Shown here piece by piece: positions 14,096 to 21,906 of a stretch of DNA of 31,717 nt. Below the pieces are notes generated by a model. The model did no database searches, was not told where the DNA came from, and was given only the letters and a program-made list of their open reading frames with translations. A program made the translations under genes and the position numbers. How positions within the stretch are numbered: the stretch's first letter is position 1; each line of letters opens with the position of its first letter. Location: the IMG/VR virus record IMGVR_UViG_3300047494_000270, positions 1 to 31,717 of that record, one strand, 5' to 3'. Source of the stretch: a virus.

Positions 14096-15589
14096 ATGAA
14101 TGGTACGACAACCGCGGAAACCCTCGCCTTGGTCAAGGATGCCCTGGCCGCGGGCGGCATCGATACGATGGCCAAGGCGATCACCACCGGAACCGGCCTC
14201 GTCGCCTATGACCTGCAGGCATCGGCCAAGAATCTCTATCCGGCGGCGACGCCGATCCGCAACGTGCTGCCGCGCGTCGGCGGCGGCACCGGCACGGCCA
14301 CCAACTGGCGGCAGGTCAACGCCATCATCGGCTCCGGCTGGGACGCGATGGGCTGGGTGCCGGAAGGCCAGCGGTCGGGCAGGATGAGCTACAGCACCTC
14401 GACCCGCTCCGCCTCATACGCCACGGTCGGCGAGGAGGATTCAGTGACCTTCGAAGCGGTCTCGGCGGCGCAGGGTTTCGAGGATGTGCAGGCGGTGGCG
14501 ACGATGCGCCTGCTGCAGAAGATGATGCTGAAGGAGGAGAACGCCTTCCTGGGCGGCAACGGCAGTTTGCAGTTGGGCACGCCGGCCACGCCGTCGCTGT
14601 CGGTCGGCGGGTCGGGCGCGACGCTGCCGGGCGCGACCTATTCGGTGATCGTGGTGGCGCTGACCTATGAGGGCTATCGCAATTCCAGCCTCGCCGCCGG
14701 CGTCGCGACCTCGAAGAGCATCACCGGGGCGGACGGCAACAGCTTCACGCTGAATGGCGGCTCGTCCGCGCCGTCGGCCGGTGCGACCCAGGCGGTGACA
14801 CTGGGCCAGGTGCTGTCGGCCACGGTCACGCCGATTACCGGCGCCGTCGCCTATGCCTGGTATGTCGGCACGGCCGGCGCGGAGAAATTGCAGGCGATCA
14901 CCACGATCAACAGCGCGACCTTCTCCGCCCCGCTGGCAACCGGCACGCAAGGTGCGTCCGCGGTCACGGCGGACAGTTCGGCCAATCCGGGGCTGGCCTA
15001 TGACGGGCTGCTGACCTCGGCACTCAAATCCAGCTCCGGCGCCTATGTGAACTATCTGGGCACCGGAACGGCGGGAACCGGCACGGGCCTCAGCGCCTCG
15101 GGCCGTGGTTCGGTCAATGAGATCGACCTGATGCTGGAGAAGATGTGGGACCTGTATCAGGTCAGCCCCACCGTCCTCTACGTCAACAGCCAGGAGCAGC
15201 GGAACATCACCAACAAGGTGCTGTCGAGTTCGTCCAGCCCGCTGCTGCGCTATACCACCGACGGGCAGGACCCGTTCGCCATCGTCGCCAATGGCGTGGT
15301 CGAATATTACTACAACCCGTTCGCGTTGGACGGCGGATACAAGATCCCGGTCAAGATCCATCCGTTCATGCCGCCGGGCACCATCGTCGGCTGGGCCGAG
15401 AACCTGCCGGCGCAGTACCAGTCCAGCAACGTGCCCAACGTCGCCGAGGTCAAGACGCGGCGCGATTACTACCGGATGGACTGGCCGCTGAAGACCCGGG
15501 CGTATGAGTTCGGCGTCTATGCCGAGGAGGTACTGGCGGTCTATGCGCCGTTCGCGATGGGCGTCATCGGCAATATCGCCAACGGCTGA
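14096..15589 (+). CDS. Major capsid protein with an inserted Ig-like domain (putative)
   Basis: I start at ATG 14096, because GGAG lies 9 nt upstream; ATG 14081 is in frame but falls directly on that site. The 497-residue protein has capsid features: an N-terminal helix, then GTATNWRQVNAIIGSGWDAMGWVPEG (about 81-106), SYATVGEEDSVTFEAVSAAQGFED, and a long helix TMRLLQKMMLKEENAFLGGN, much like the HK97-fold spine helix and its following loop. At about 160-290 a Gly/Ser/Thr-rich beta module is inserted, with AYAWYVGTAGAEKLQAI typical of FN3/Ig-like repeats. The C-terminal part returns to PTVLYVNSQEQRNI and VKIHPFMPPGTIVGWAE. Position (after protease, before connectors) fits the call, and a strong terminator-like hairpin follows. 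Confidence 0.8.
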   Translation: MNGTTTAETLALVKDALAAGGIDTMAKAITTGTGLVAYDLQASAKNLYPAATPIRNVLPRVGGGTGTATNWRQVNAIIGSGWDAMGWVPEGQRSGRMSYSTSTRSASYATVGEEDSVTFEAVSAAQGFEDVQAVATMRLLQKMMLKEENAFLGGNGSLQLGTPATPSLSVGGSGATLPGATYSVIVVALTYEGYRNSSLAAGVATSKSITGADGNSFTLNGGSSAPSAGATQAVTLGQVLSATVTPITGAVAYAWYVGTAGAEKLQAITTINSATFSAPLATGTQGASAVTADSSANPGLAYDGLLTSALKSSSGAYVNYLGTGTAGTGTGLSASGRGSVNEIDLMLEKMWDLYQVSPTVLYVNSQEQRNITNKVLSSSSSPLLRYTTDGQDPFAIVANGVVEYYYNPFALDGGYKIPVKIHPFMPPGTIVGWAENLPAQYQSSNVPNVAEVKTRRDYYRMDWPLKTRAYEFGVYAEEVLAVYAPFAMGVIGNIANG

Positions 15590-15604
15590 TCCCTGACGTT
15601 CTCG

Positions 15605-15642
15605 ATCGGGCCGGTTTCCTAGAGGAAGCCGGCCCGATTTCA
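15605..15642 (+). terminator. Long terminator-like hairpin after the capsid gene
   Basis: ATCGGGCCGG (15605-15614) pairs with CCGGCCCGAT (15629-15638). The pairing continues inward through TTTCC/GGAAG (one G-T wobble) to a TAGA loop, giving a 15-bp stem, followed by TTTCATTT. It would limit transcription past the capsid gene, which would suit the large excess of capsid over connector protein needed. Confidence 0.8.
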
Positions 15643-15658
15643 TTTATGGAGGCCCGCG

Positions 15659-16219
15659 ATGACTCAAGGCGATCTCGTCTCGCTCTCGGACGTCAAAGCC
15701 TATCTGGGCGGCGATCTGCAATCCAATGACGATGCCGTGCTGAGCCGGCTGATCTCCGCGGCCAGCGCCTTCTTCGTCACGGCCTGCGCCCGGCAAATCC
15801 TGGAGCAGAACTATAGCGAGTTCTATGACGGCAAGGGTAATGGCCGGCTGTATCTGCGCCAGACGCCGGTGACGGCGGTCAGCGCGCTCAGCATCGACGG
15901 CGCGAATGTACCGCAAGCGATGGCGCCGGGTGAGCCGGGATGGCGGCTGAACGGCAATGTCATCCTGCTGTTCGGCCATTGGTTCGGGCGCGGGCTGGTC
16001 AATGTCTCGGTGAGCTACAGCGCCGGCTATGCCACGGCGCCGGCCGATGTCGCCGAGGCGGTGATGGAACTGGTCGGCTTGCGCTATCGCGGCCGCGACC
16101 GGCTGGGCAAGGTCACCGAGAGTATCGGCGGCATGGCGACCACATCCTATACGCAGCGGGATGTCAGCCCGTTCGTCGCCAGCGTCATCGCCCGCTACAC
16201 GCGGGTGAACCTGGCATGA
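15659..16219 (+). CDS. Head-tail connector protein (gp6-like)
   Basis: The 186-residue protein is like the connector proteins that bind under the portal. It begins with VSLSDVKAYLGGDLQSNDDAVLSRLISAAS, the N-terminal helical signature of HK97 gp6-type connectors. A beta-rich middle follows (YDGKGNGRLYLRQTPVTAV), and then the conserved end: VSYSAGYATAPADVAEAVMELVGLRYRGRDR with a C-terminal helix. The position straight after the capsid gene is the usual one. The start has GGAGG 9-13 nt upstream. It ends in a 4-nt ATGA overlap with the next gene. Confidence 0.85.
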   Translation: MTQGDLVSLSDVKAYLGGDLQSNDDAVLSRLISAASAFFVTACARQILEQNYSEFYDGKGNGRLYLRQTPVTAVSALSIDGANVPQAMAPGEPGWRLNGNVILLFGHWFGRGLVNVSVSYSAGYATAPADVAEAVMELVGLRYRGRDRLGKVTESIGGMATTSYTQRDVSPFVASVIARYTRVNLA

Positions 16220-16686
16220 TCGGCGCGACACTGAATGCAGACGCCGTCAGGGACCGGCTTGCCGCGCTGCCCGACAAGGCCGATAGCGCGCTCCGCGCCG
16301 CCGCCGCCGACCTGGTTGCCAGGCTGCGCGACCGCGTCGACGGCAACCTGTCGGGTGGCGTCCTCAATGCGCGGACCGGCGCCCTGCGGGCGTTGCTGGC
16401 GGCGGGGTTGGCTCAAGACGGCGGCATCGCGGCGACGGTGAGCGCCAGTGCGCCCTATGCCGCGTTCCAGGAATATGGCTTCAGCGGAAGCGAGAGCGTG
16501 CGCGCCCATCTGCGGCTCCGGGCCCAGGCCTTCGGCAGGCCGATCCGGCCGGTCGAGGCGCGGGTCCGAGCTTACAGCCGGCAGGTTGATTATCCCGCCC
16601 ATTCCTATCTGCGCAGCGCCCTGGCCGACTTGTCATCTGACATCAGCAATGGGATTTCGGCAGCGGTGGCGGAGGCGCTGTCATGA
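16216..16686 (+). CDS. HK97 gp10-like tail-completion protein
   Basis: The start at ATG 16216 overlaps the connector stop (ATGA); the longer open frame to the left is just a shadow of the connector gene. The 156-residue protein has an N-terminal helix (LPDKADSALRAAAADLVARLRDRV), then NLSGGVLNARTGALRALLAAGL, then SAPYAAFQEYGFSGSESVRAH, and then PAHSYLRSALADLSSDI. The Y-x-x-F-x-E-Y-G and P-x-x-S-Y-L-R-S patterns are those of the HK97 gp10 family that completes the head-tail joint. It is followed by another ATGA overlap. Confidence 0.85.
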   Translation: MIGATLNADAVRDRLAALPDKADSALRAAAADLVARLRDRVDGNLSGGVLNARTGALRALLAAGLAQDGGIAATVSASAPYAAFQEYGFSGSESVRAHLRLRAQAFGRPIRPVEARVRAYSRQVDYPAHSYLRSALADLSSDISNGISAAVAEALS

Positions 16687-17117
16687 GCCGCGAAGCGATC
16701 CAGGCGGCATTGTTCGCCCATCTGACCGGCAACGAAACCGGCCTCACCGGCATCAAGATCGCCAGCCGGCGGCTGAAGTCGCCGCAGGATATCGGGGCCG
16801 GCAACTGCCCGGCCTTGTTCCAGATCTATAAGGGCGAAACCGTCGAATGGAGCGGGATGCAGCCGCTGAAGCGGGTCATGCATCTCGACCTAGTCCTCTA
16901 TGTCCATTCCGGCGACAAGAGCTTCCCGACCTCGTCGCTGCTGAACCCGATGCTGGACGCAATCGAGCAGTCGTTCGGCGCCGGCGACCCCGCCCAGGTG
17001 CTGACGCTGAAAGGACTGGCGCGGCGCGTTACCATAAACGGCCGCATCGAAACCGACGAAGGCCTGCTCGGCGAATATGCCTATGCCGTCGTGCCCGTGG
17101 ACGTTCTCAGACCGTAA
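16683..17117 (+). CDS. Tail terminator protein (gpU-like)
   Basis: The 144-residue protein should form the ring capping the head-proximal end of the tail tube. It shows the pattern of this group: an N-terminal helix, CPALFQIYKGE and MHLDLVLYVHSGDK strands, a helix SSLLNPMLDAIEQSF, and a final strand with YAYAVVPVDVL. The gene position between the gp10-like protein and the major tail protein is the standard one in siphophages and in GTAs (gene 8). The start overlaps the preceding stop by 4 nt. Confidence 0.78.
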   Translation: MSREAIQAALFAHLTGNETGLTGIKIASRRLKSPQDIGAGNCPALFQIYKGETVEWSGMQPLKRVMHLDLVLYVHSGDKSFPTSSLLNPMLDAIEQSFGAGDPAQVLTLKGLARRVTINGRIETDEGLLGEYAYAVVPVDVLRP

Positions 17118-17143
17118 ATCCGCTTAACCCCCAAGGAGACATC

Positions 17144-17332
17144 ATGACCGAACCCGTTCAGCCGGCACCCGCCGGCTTTCCCTCCGTGCCCGCGATCGAG
17201 GCGGCGATCGACCGCTGGTTCAACGACCATATCGCCGGCTCGCCCGTCGCCCAGTCGGTCGACGCCTATAACCATCTGCGTTCGGCGTTGAGCGCGCTCA
17301 GCACCGCCATCGCCGCTATCAGGGAGATCTGA
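17144..17332 (+). CDS. Small hypothetical protein in the tail operon
   Basis: The 62-residue protein starts at ATG 17144 behind AAGGAGA and ends 2 nt before the major tail gene. It is Pro/Ala-rich at the start (residues 3-18) and then one long helix with IEAAIDRWFNDHI and YNHLRSALSALSTAIAAIREI. There is no membrane segment. It is too short to name. Its strong ribosome site and tight spacing show that it is real, and it may be a tail-tube accessory or chaperone. Confidence 0.65.
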   Translation: MTEPVQPAPAGFPSVPAIEAAIDRWFNDHIAGSPVAQSVDAYNHLRSALSALSTAIAAIREI

Positions 17333-17334
17333 GC

Positions 17335-18075
17335 ATGACCCAATATGCTTTTGGCGTCGGCGCGCTGATCGCGCTGCGCACCGACACGGCAACGGCGACA
17401 CCGGCGCAGTTCGGTACGCTACAGGAAGTGCAGCTGGACCTCAGCTTCACCATCAAGGAGCTGACCGGCCAGTTCCAGGCGCCGGCGGCCCTGGCGCGGG
17501 GCGGAATGAAGATCACCGGCAAGGCGAAGGCGGCGCGGATTTCCGCGTCGAACTTCAACAACATCTTCTTCGGCCAGACGCTGACGACCGGCAATACGCT
17601 GACCCAGCTGAACGAGGCCGGGACCGTCCCGGGCAGCGGCGCGCATACGGTCACGGTCGGCAACCATGCGAACTTCGTGGCCGACCTGGGCGTCGCCTAT
17701 GCCGCGACCGGCACCATGCTGACCCCGGTGGCGAGTACGCCGGCCGCGGGCCAGTACACGGTCAATAGCGACACCGGCGTCTATACGTTCAGCGCGGGGG
17801 ATGCCAACGCCGCCCTGCTGTTCACCTACAGCTATACCACCGCGGCAGGCACCAGCCTGTCACTGACCAACCAGCTGATGGGATCGGCCCCGACCTTCAG
17901 CTTGGTCCTGAACGAGCAGTTTCAAGGCAAGCTGCTGAACCTGCAGCTGAACTCGGTGATCGCGCCGAAACTGTCGCTGGCCTTCAAGAACGAGGATTTC
18001 ATGATCCCGGAATTCGACTTCCAGGCCGCCGCCGATCCGGCCGGCAATATCGGCAACATCTGGCTGAGCGAGTAG
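17335..18075 (+). CDS. Major tail protein (tail tube)
   Basis: The 246-residue, Thr/Ser/Ala-rich beta protein is the expected tube subunit. It has the tube-like N-terminus MTQYAFGVGALIALRTD, then QEVQLDLSFTIKELTG, ARGGMKITGKAKAARISASNFNNIFFG, and a late LSLAFKNEDFMIPEFDFQAAADPAGNIG, the family's usual C-terminal stretch. A central Gly/Thr-rich region (about 95-180) may be an added surface domain. It is followed 4 nt later by the tail assembly chaperone, as in most siphophages and RcGTA. Confidence 0.85.
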   Translation: MTQYAFGVGALIALRTDTATATPAQFGTLQEVQLDLSFTIKELTGQFQAPAALARGGMKITGKAKAARISASNFNNIFFGQTLTTGNTLTQLNEAGTVPGSGAHTVTVGNHANFVADLGVAYAATGTMLTPVASTPAAGQYTVNSDTGVYTFSAGDANAALLFTYSYTTAAGTSLSLTNQLMGSAPTFSLVLNEQFQGKLLNLQLNSVIAPKLSLAFKNEDFMIPEFDFQAAADPAGNIGNIWLSE

Positions 18076-18079
18076 ACCA

Positions 18080-18409
18080 ATGGCAGAGATCATCACGCTG
18101 GGCGGACGGGACTATCCCGTCGCGCCTTTGAAGTTCCGCGACCTGAAGCGGATCCTGCCGTTGTTCCTCGGGCTGGGCATCGATACCGAGGCCAAGCTTG
18201 AGGCGCAGGGCGACATCATCGCCGCGGCAATCGCCACCGCCGACCCGAATTTCACCCGCGCCGCGTTCGACGACCTGTCGCCGACCATTCCGGAACTGCG
18301 GAACGCGATCTCGACCGTCGCGATACTGTCCGGCCTCGAGCGGCGGAGCCCTCTATCGGGGGAAGCGCAGGCGGCGAGCCCTTCCCCTGGGGCGACATCT
18401 ACGGCCTGA
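18080..18409 (+). CDS. Tail assembly chaperone, short (gpG-like) product
   Basis: The 109-residue protein begins MAEIITLGGRDYPVAPLKFRDLKRI, the usual opening of a tail chaperone, followed by a helical core with LEAQGDIIAAAIATADPNF and FDDLSPTIPELRNAIS. The last 20 residues (SGEAQAASPSPGATSTA) look like out-of-frame filler after a shift site. It guides tape-measure folding before tube assembly and is not part of the virion. A second product in the -1 frame extends it (see next entry). Confidence 0.85.
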   Translation: MAEIITLGGRDYPVAPLKFRDLKRILPLFLGLGIDTEAKLEAQGDIIAAAIATADPNFTRAAFDDLSPTIPELRNAISTVAILSGLERRSPLSGEAQAASPSPGATSTA

Positions 18410-18618
18410 TCGCCACCGCCTGCGGCTATCGCTGGGCAGAGATCGACGAGATGACGCTGCCGCAATACGGGGAGCTCGCCGCCTATTGGCGGAAATTTCC
18501 ACCAATACATCTTTTGTTCTCAAGTTTGGTACGTTATAAAGGAGATGGAAATAGAACAAACGATCTTTCAGACCTGATGGCAGTGTTCGGCAAGGGAGGG
18601 GATTTTGCCAAATCTTAA
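18361..18618 (+). CDS. Tail assembly chaperone, -1 frameshift extension (gpT-like)
   Basis: In the -1 frame, after the run of five G at 18358-18362, the sequence reads GEPFPWGDIYGLIATACGYRWAEIDEMTLPQYGELAAYWRKFPPIHLL in pieces, to TAA at 18616-18618. The ACGYRW-x-E-I-D-E-M-T-L-P and YWRK-x-PP-HLL patterns are those of alphaproteobacterial tail chaperone T-domains. No ATG, GTG or TTG lies in this frame from 18301 to the conserved part, so a frameshift from the short protein is the only evident route. The end overlaps the TTG start of the next gene. AT-richer bases near 18510-18600 suggest that the C-terminus has been remade by the neighbouring insertion. Confidence 0.7.
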   Translation, partial: GSAGGEPFPWGDIYGLIATACGYRWAEIDEMTLPQYGELAAYWRKFPPIHLLFSSLVRYKGDGNRTNDLSDLMAVFGKGGDFAKS

Positions 18619-19204
18619 AAGCCATGCCCCCGGCTTGGCTGTTGCGATGATGCTGGCTTGTTGCCCCCTTCCGAATTCGACGAGGGCTGCTGATAACCAA
18701 CCGCAAGGGGCCATGCCCGCCTCCGAAGCCCACCGTTATGTCGGCCAAGACCTTTGGATTCCGCCTTCAACCCATATACCCGTCTGTCCGGGGCTTAAGA
18801 CAATGGATGGCTGCGTTCAGCGATCTGGGCGTTTCAGGGTAGAATCAATAGGTCCGATTACCGATACCTTGGTCGGGCTGCTCGTCACCTTCGATGGCGC
18901 GCCGACGGGCTGGACGGCTCTGTCTCCCGACGTGTTGGCTAAAATATTCCAGATAAAGGCGATGGGTTTAGGCATCTATCCTTCCTTCCTCGACCACCTT
19001 ACGAAAAAGGCTGCCGATGAAAGGCGCAAGCTGGGCGGAGTCTTGATCGGCATGAATGAAGGCGAGGCCCTCGCCAGCGCCTGGGGCACTCCGCTCAGCA
19101 AGAAGATCGTGCAGTCGAGTAGAGGCCTCAGAGAAGAATGGCACTACCCCAGCGGAAACGCCCTCCATTTCCATGATGGCGTGCTCGAAGGATACGAGAA
19201 ATAA
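18605..19204 (+). CDS. Secreted SmpA/BamE-like small-domain protein
   Basis: The protein starts at TTG behind a strong GGGAGGGG site, inside the end of the chaperone frame (199 residues). A signal peptide (about 1-30: LAVAMMLACCPLPNSTRA) is followed by DNQ. The C-terminal region reads like an SmpA/OmlA/BamE domain: GVLIGMNEGEALASAWGTP, then VQSSRGLREEWHYPSGNALHFHDGVLEG, with the typical G-M-x-x-x-x-A...WG-x-P and final strand pair. The centre (40-130) is unplaced. It would act in the periplasm or outer membrane, not in the virion. Its place between tail chaperone and tape measure is unusual; it is probably a lysogenic-conversion gene. Confidence 0.7.
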   Translation: MPNLKSHAPGLAVAMMLACCPLPNSTRAADNQPQGAMPASEAHRYVGQDLWIPPSTHIPVCPGLKTMDGCVQRSGRFRVESIGPITDTLVGLLVTFDGAPTGWTALSPDVLAKIFQIKAMGLGIYPSFLDHLTKKAADERRKLGGVLIGMNEGEALASAWGTPLSKKIVQSSRGLREEWHYPSGNALHFHDGVLEGYEK

Positions 19205-19209
19205 TCATC

Positions 19210-19236
19210 AGGCGCCCCACCGGGCGCCTTCTTATT
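19210..19236 (+). terminator. Terminator-like hairpin before the tape measure gene
   Basis: AGGCGCCC (19210-19217) pairs with GGGCGCCT (19222-19229) around a CACC loop, followed by TCTTATT and then GGAG of the next gene. The T tract is interrupted, so termination may be partial. Confidence 0.6.
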
Positions 19237-19245
19237 GGAGCCGCC

Positions 19246-20415
19246 ATGGCCGACAACACCATCCAAATCGGCTTCGACGTCGGCACCGACGATCTGCAGA
19301 GCGGGCTGGATAAGGCGGTGCAGGATTTCAACGCGACCTGCGCGGCGATTCAGCAGACGATTTCCGGTGTCGCCGCGAACGTGCAGCAGGCGGTTCCGCA
19401 GCTGATCAGTTTCCAGCAGGCTTTGGACCAGGGCCCCAGCCCTTCAAAGCGCAAGGCAGAGGAGGCGCAATTCGACGATCAGGTCGCGCATGTGCAGGAA
19501 CTGCGCAACCTGAACCAGCTCTCCGCCGATCAGGCGATGTCTCTGGACGTCCAGATCGAGAATGCGAAGTTCACCCAGCTGAGCGGGGAAATCCAGGACG
19601 AATACGATGCCAGCGCGAAAAAGCTGGCAAACCAACAGAAATACCAGGCCCAGCTCGACCAGCTGGAGCTTCAGCACGATTCCAAGCTGCGGCAGCTGAA
19701 CGAGAAGGAAATCGCCGAGACCGTGCAGGCCTGGCAGCAGATGCTGGCGCCGATCGGCAATGCCTTTTCCGCGTCGCTGACCGGCATGATCACCGGCCAG
19801 GAGAATTTCCGCCAGGCGCTGGCCAATATCGGCAATGCCATCATCGGCGACTTCGTGAACATGGCGGTCAAGCGCGCGACCAACTGGATCATCTCCGAAG
19901 CGACGATGACCTCGGCATCGCAGGCCGGCGATATCGCGCGGGTGGCCTCACAGGATAGGGCGATCACGGCGGGGAAAACCGCAGAGGCGGTGGCCGGCTC
20001 CGCATCGGTCTTCGGCGACGCCAACAAGGCGGCGTCCGGCGCCTATAGCGCGGTGGCCGGCATTCCCATCGTCGGCCCGATCCTGGCGCCGGCGGCGGCG
20101 GTCGCGGCCTTTACGGCGGTGATGGCCTATGACGTGTTCTCGGCCGAGGGCGGTTTCGACATCCCCGCCGGCCTGAACCCCGTCACGCAGCTGCATGAGC
20201 GCGAGATGGTGCTGCCGGCCAGCATCGCCGAGCCGCTGCGATCGGGCTTGGCCGGCGGCGACAACCGCGCCGGCAGCGGCAACCGCGTCGGCGGCGATAT
20301 CCACATCCATGCAGTCGATGCCGCCAGTTTCCAAAGGCTGCTTTCGAATAACAAGGGCGCGGTGGCCAAGGCGTTGCGCGGGGCGCACCGCGCGTTCGAT
20401 CCCGCCCTGGCGTAA
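19246..20415 (+). CDS. Tail tape measure protein (short)
   Basis: At 389 residues this is small for a tape measure protein. Order: an N-terminal domain (DVGTDDLQSGLDKAVQDFNATC), a long coiled coil with few prolines (about 65-165), a stretch like lambda gpH C-terminal tape domains (PIGNAFSASLTGMITGQENFRQALANIGNAI), an Ala-rich hydrophobic segment (about 275-300), and the common end GGFDIPAGLNPVTQLHEREMVLPASIAEPL and HIHAVDAASFQ. The usual rule of about 0.15 nm per residue predicts a tail near 60 nm. The gene follows a hairpin and GGAG. It could be a shortened copy of a longer tape measure; no frameshift is visible. Confidence 0.85.
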   Translation: MADNTIQIGFDVGTDDLQSGLDKAVQDFNATCAAIQQTISGVAANVQQAVPQLISFQQALDQGPSPSKRKAEEAQFDDQVAHVQELRNLNQLSADQAMSLDVQIENAKFTQLSGEIQDEYDASAKKLANQQKYQAQLDQLELQHDSKLRQLNEKEIAETVQAWQQMLAPIGNAFSASLTGMITGQENFRQALANIGNAIIGDFVNMAVKRATNWIISEATMTSASQAGDIARVASQDRAITAGKTAEAVAGSASVFGDANKAASGAYSAVAGIPIVGPILAPAAAVAAFTAVMAYDVFSAEGGFDIPAGLNPVTQLHEREMVLPASIAEPLRSGLAGGDNRAGSGNRVGGDIHIHAVDAASFQRLLSNNKGAVAKALRGAHRAFDPALA

Positions 20416-20442
20416 CGCCGCGACCCGTCACAAGGGGACACC

Positions 20443-21027
20443 ATGAGCTTGGAACTCTTCCCCAGCCTGGCCGGGCTGGAATATCCGGTCGTGCGCACGC
20501 CGATCTTCAAGACGCTGGTCCAGGAAACCGCGTCGGGCGAGGAAACACGGGCGGCGCTGCAGCTCTATCCGCGCTGGCAGTGGACACTGTCGTTCAATTT
20601 CCTGCGCGACGATGCCAATAACGAATTCCGCACCCTGCTGGCCTTCTTTCTGGCCCGCAACGGGTCGTTCGACAGCTTCCTGTTTCAGGATCCCGACGAC
20701 AACAGCGTCACCGGCCAGCCGATCGGCATCGGCGATGGGTCGAACACGGTGTTTCAGCTGTTGCGCAGCTTTGGCGGCTTCGCCGAGCCCGTGCTGGGGC
20801 CGACCGCGATCACGATCTATGTCAATCATCTCGTGACCTCCGCCTGGTCGCACAGCGGCGGGCAGATCACCTTCAGCTCGCCGCCGCCCAATGGCGCCAG
20901 TGTCACCGCCGACATCGACTATGCCTGGCCGGTCCGCTTCCTCGCCGACCAGTACGATTTCTCCAAATTCATGAACCGGCTGTGGGAGCAGAAAAAGCTC
21001 GATTTCATCAGCGTGAAGAACCTGTAA
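20443..21027 (+). CDS. DUF2460 distal tail protein (RcGTA gp12-like)
   Basis: The 194-residue protein matches DUF2460 (TIGR02217): it opens FPSLAGLEYPVVRTPIFKTLVQETASGEETR, then RWQWTLSFNFLRDD, FLARNGSFDSFLFQDPDDNSVT, and ends with the family's DFSKFMNRLWEQKKLDFISVKNL. In RcGTA this is the distal tail protein that forms the ring joining tube and baseplate. The gene order (tape measure before, DUF2163 after) is the conserved one. Spacing to the next gene is 15 nt. Confidence 0.92.
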   Translation: MSLELFPSLAGLEYPVVRTPIFKTLVQETASGEETRAALQLYPRWQWTLSFNFLRDDANNEFRTLLAFFLARNGSFDSFLFQDPDDNSVTGQPIGIGDGSNTVFQLLRSFGGFAEPVLGPTAITIYVNHLVTSAWSHSGGQITFSSPPPNGASVTADIDYAWPVRFLADQYDFSKFMNRLWEQKKLDFISVKNL

Positions 21028-21042
21028 CCCCATGGGCTGGCA

Positions 21043-21906
21043 ATGAAAACCGTATCCGACGAATTGCGCGCCATCCTGGGCTCCAGCCAGTTCTATATGG
21101 CGGATTGCTACAGCTTCATCCTGGCAGACGGCACCACGGTCCGCTACACGACCGCGGAAACCGCGATCACCAACCAGGCAACGGGGCATGTGTTCGCCGC
21201 CTCCGGCCCGTTCTTCGAGCGCTCCCGGGTCAAGTTCCAGACCGGCGTGCAGGTCGATGAGCTGGACATCACGCTGACCGCGCGGCCCGGCGACATCATG
21301 TTCCCCGGCGGCCCAGCCTGGTTGCCGGCATTGCGCGCCGGTGTGCTGGATGGCGCCGAGGTACAGCTGGACCGCGCTTTCATGCCGGCATTCGGCGACA
21401 CCTCGGCCGGGCTGGTGACATTGTTCTATGGACGGGTGGTCGAAGTCGATGTCGGGCGCACGGCGGCGACGCTGAAGGTCAATACGCATCTGGAGTTGCT
21501 CAGCCTGCAATGGCCGTGGCGGCTGTTTCAACCTGGCTGTTCGCGCACCCTGTTCGATGCCGGCTGCACGCTGAGCAAGGCGGCCTATGCCCATGCCTGC
21601 GCCGTCGCCGCTTCGTCCAGCGTCCATCTTCTGCAAACCACGCTGACCCAGGCGGACGGCTGGGCCTCGCTCGGCACACTGACCTTCGGCGGCGGTGTTC
21701 TCACCGGCCAATCCTTCGCCATCAAGTCCCAGACCGGCGGAGCGCTCGACCTGCTGGTCCCGCTGCCATCCCTGCCGGCAGTGGGCGACCCGCTCACCGT
21801 CTATCCTGGCTGCGACAAGACCAAGGCGACCTGCACGACGAAGTTCGCCAACCTGCAGCATTTCCAGGGAGAGCCTTATGTGCCAGTGCCGGAGACGGCG
21901 GCTTAG
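21043..21906 (+). CDS. DUF2163 tail hub protein (RcGTA gp13-like)
   Basis: This 287-residue protein matches DUF2163 (TIGR02218), the hub at the tail tip. It has FERSRVKFQTGVQVDELDITL, VQLDRAFMPAFGDT, FYGRVVEVDVGRTAATLKVN, and the end FANLQHFQGEPYVPVP. Four cysteines lie at 166, 175, 257 and 264; the intervals of 9 and 7 equal those I recall for lambda gpL, which binds an iron-sulfur cluster. A fifth cysteine, at 186, is not in that pattern. Its last 113 bases overlap, tail to tail, a gene on the other strand. Confidence 0.9.
   Translation: MKTVSDELRAILGSSQFYMADCYSFILADGTTVRYTTAETAITNQATGHVFAASGPFFERSRVKFQTGVQVDELDITLTARPGDIMFPGGPAWLPALRAGVLDGAEVQLDRAFMPAFGDTSAGLVTLFYGRVVEVDVGRTAATLKVNTHLELLSLQWPWRLFQPGCSRTLFDAGCTLSKAAYAHACAVAASSSVHLLQTTLTQADGWASLGTLTFGGGVLTGQSFAIKSQTGGALDLLVPLPSLPAVGDPLTVYPGCDKTKATCTTKFANLQHFQGEPYVPVPETAA

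Noticed and set aside
14441-15643. 400-residue reverse frame opposite the capsid gene
   Set aside because: Arg/Asp/Gly-rich shadow composition without motifs, lying over a clear structural gene.
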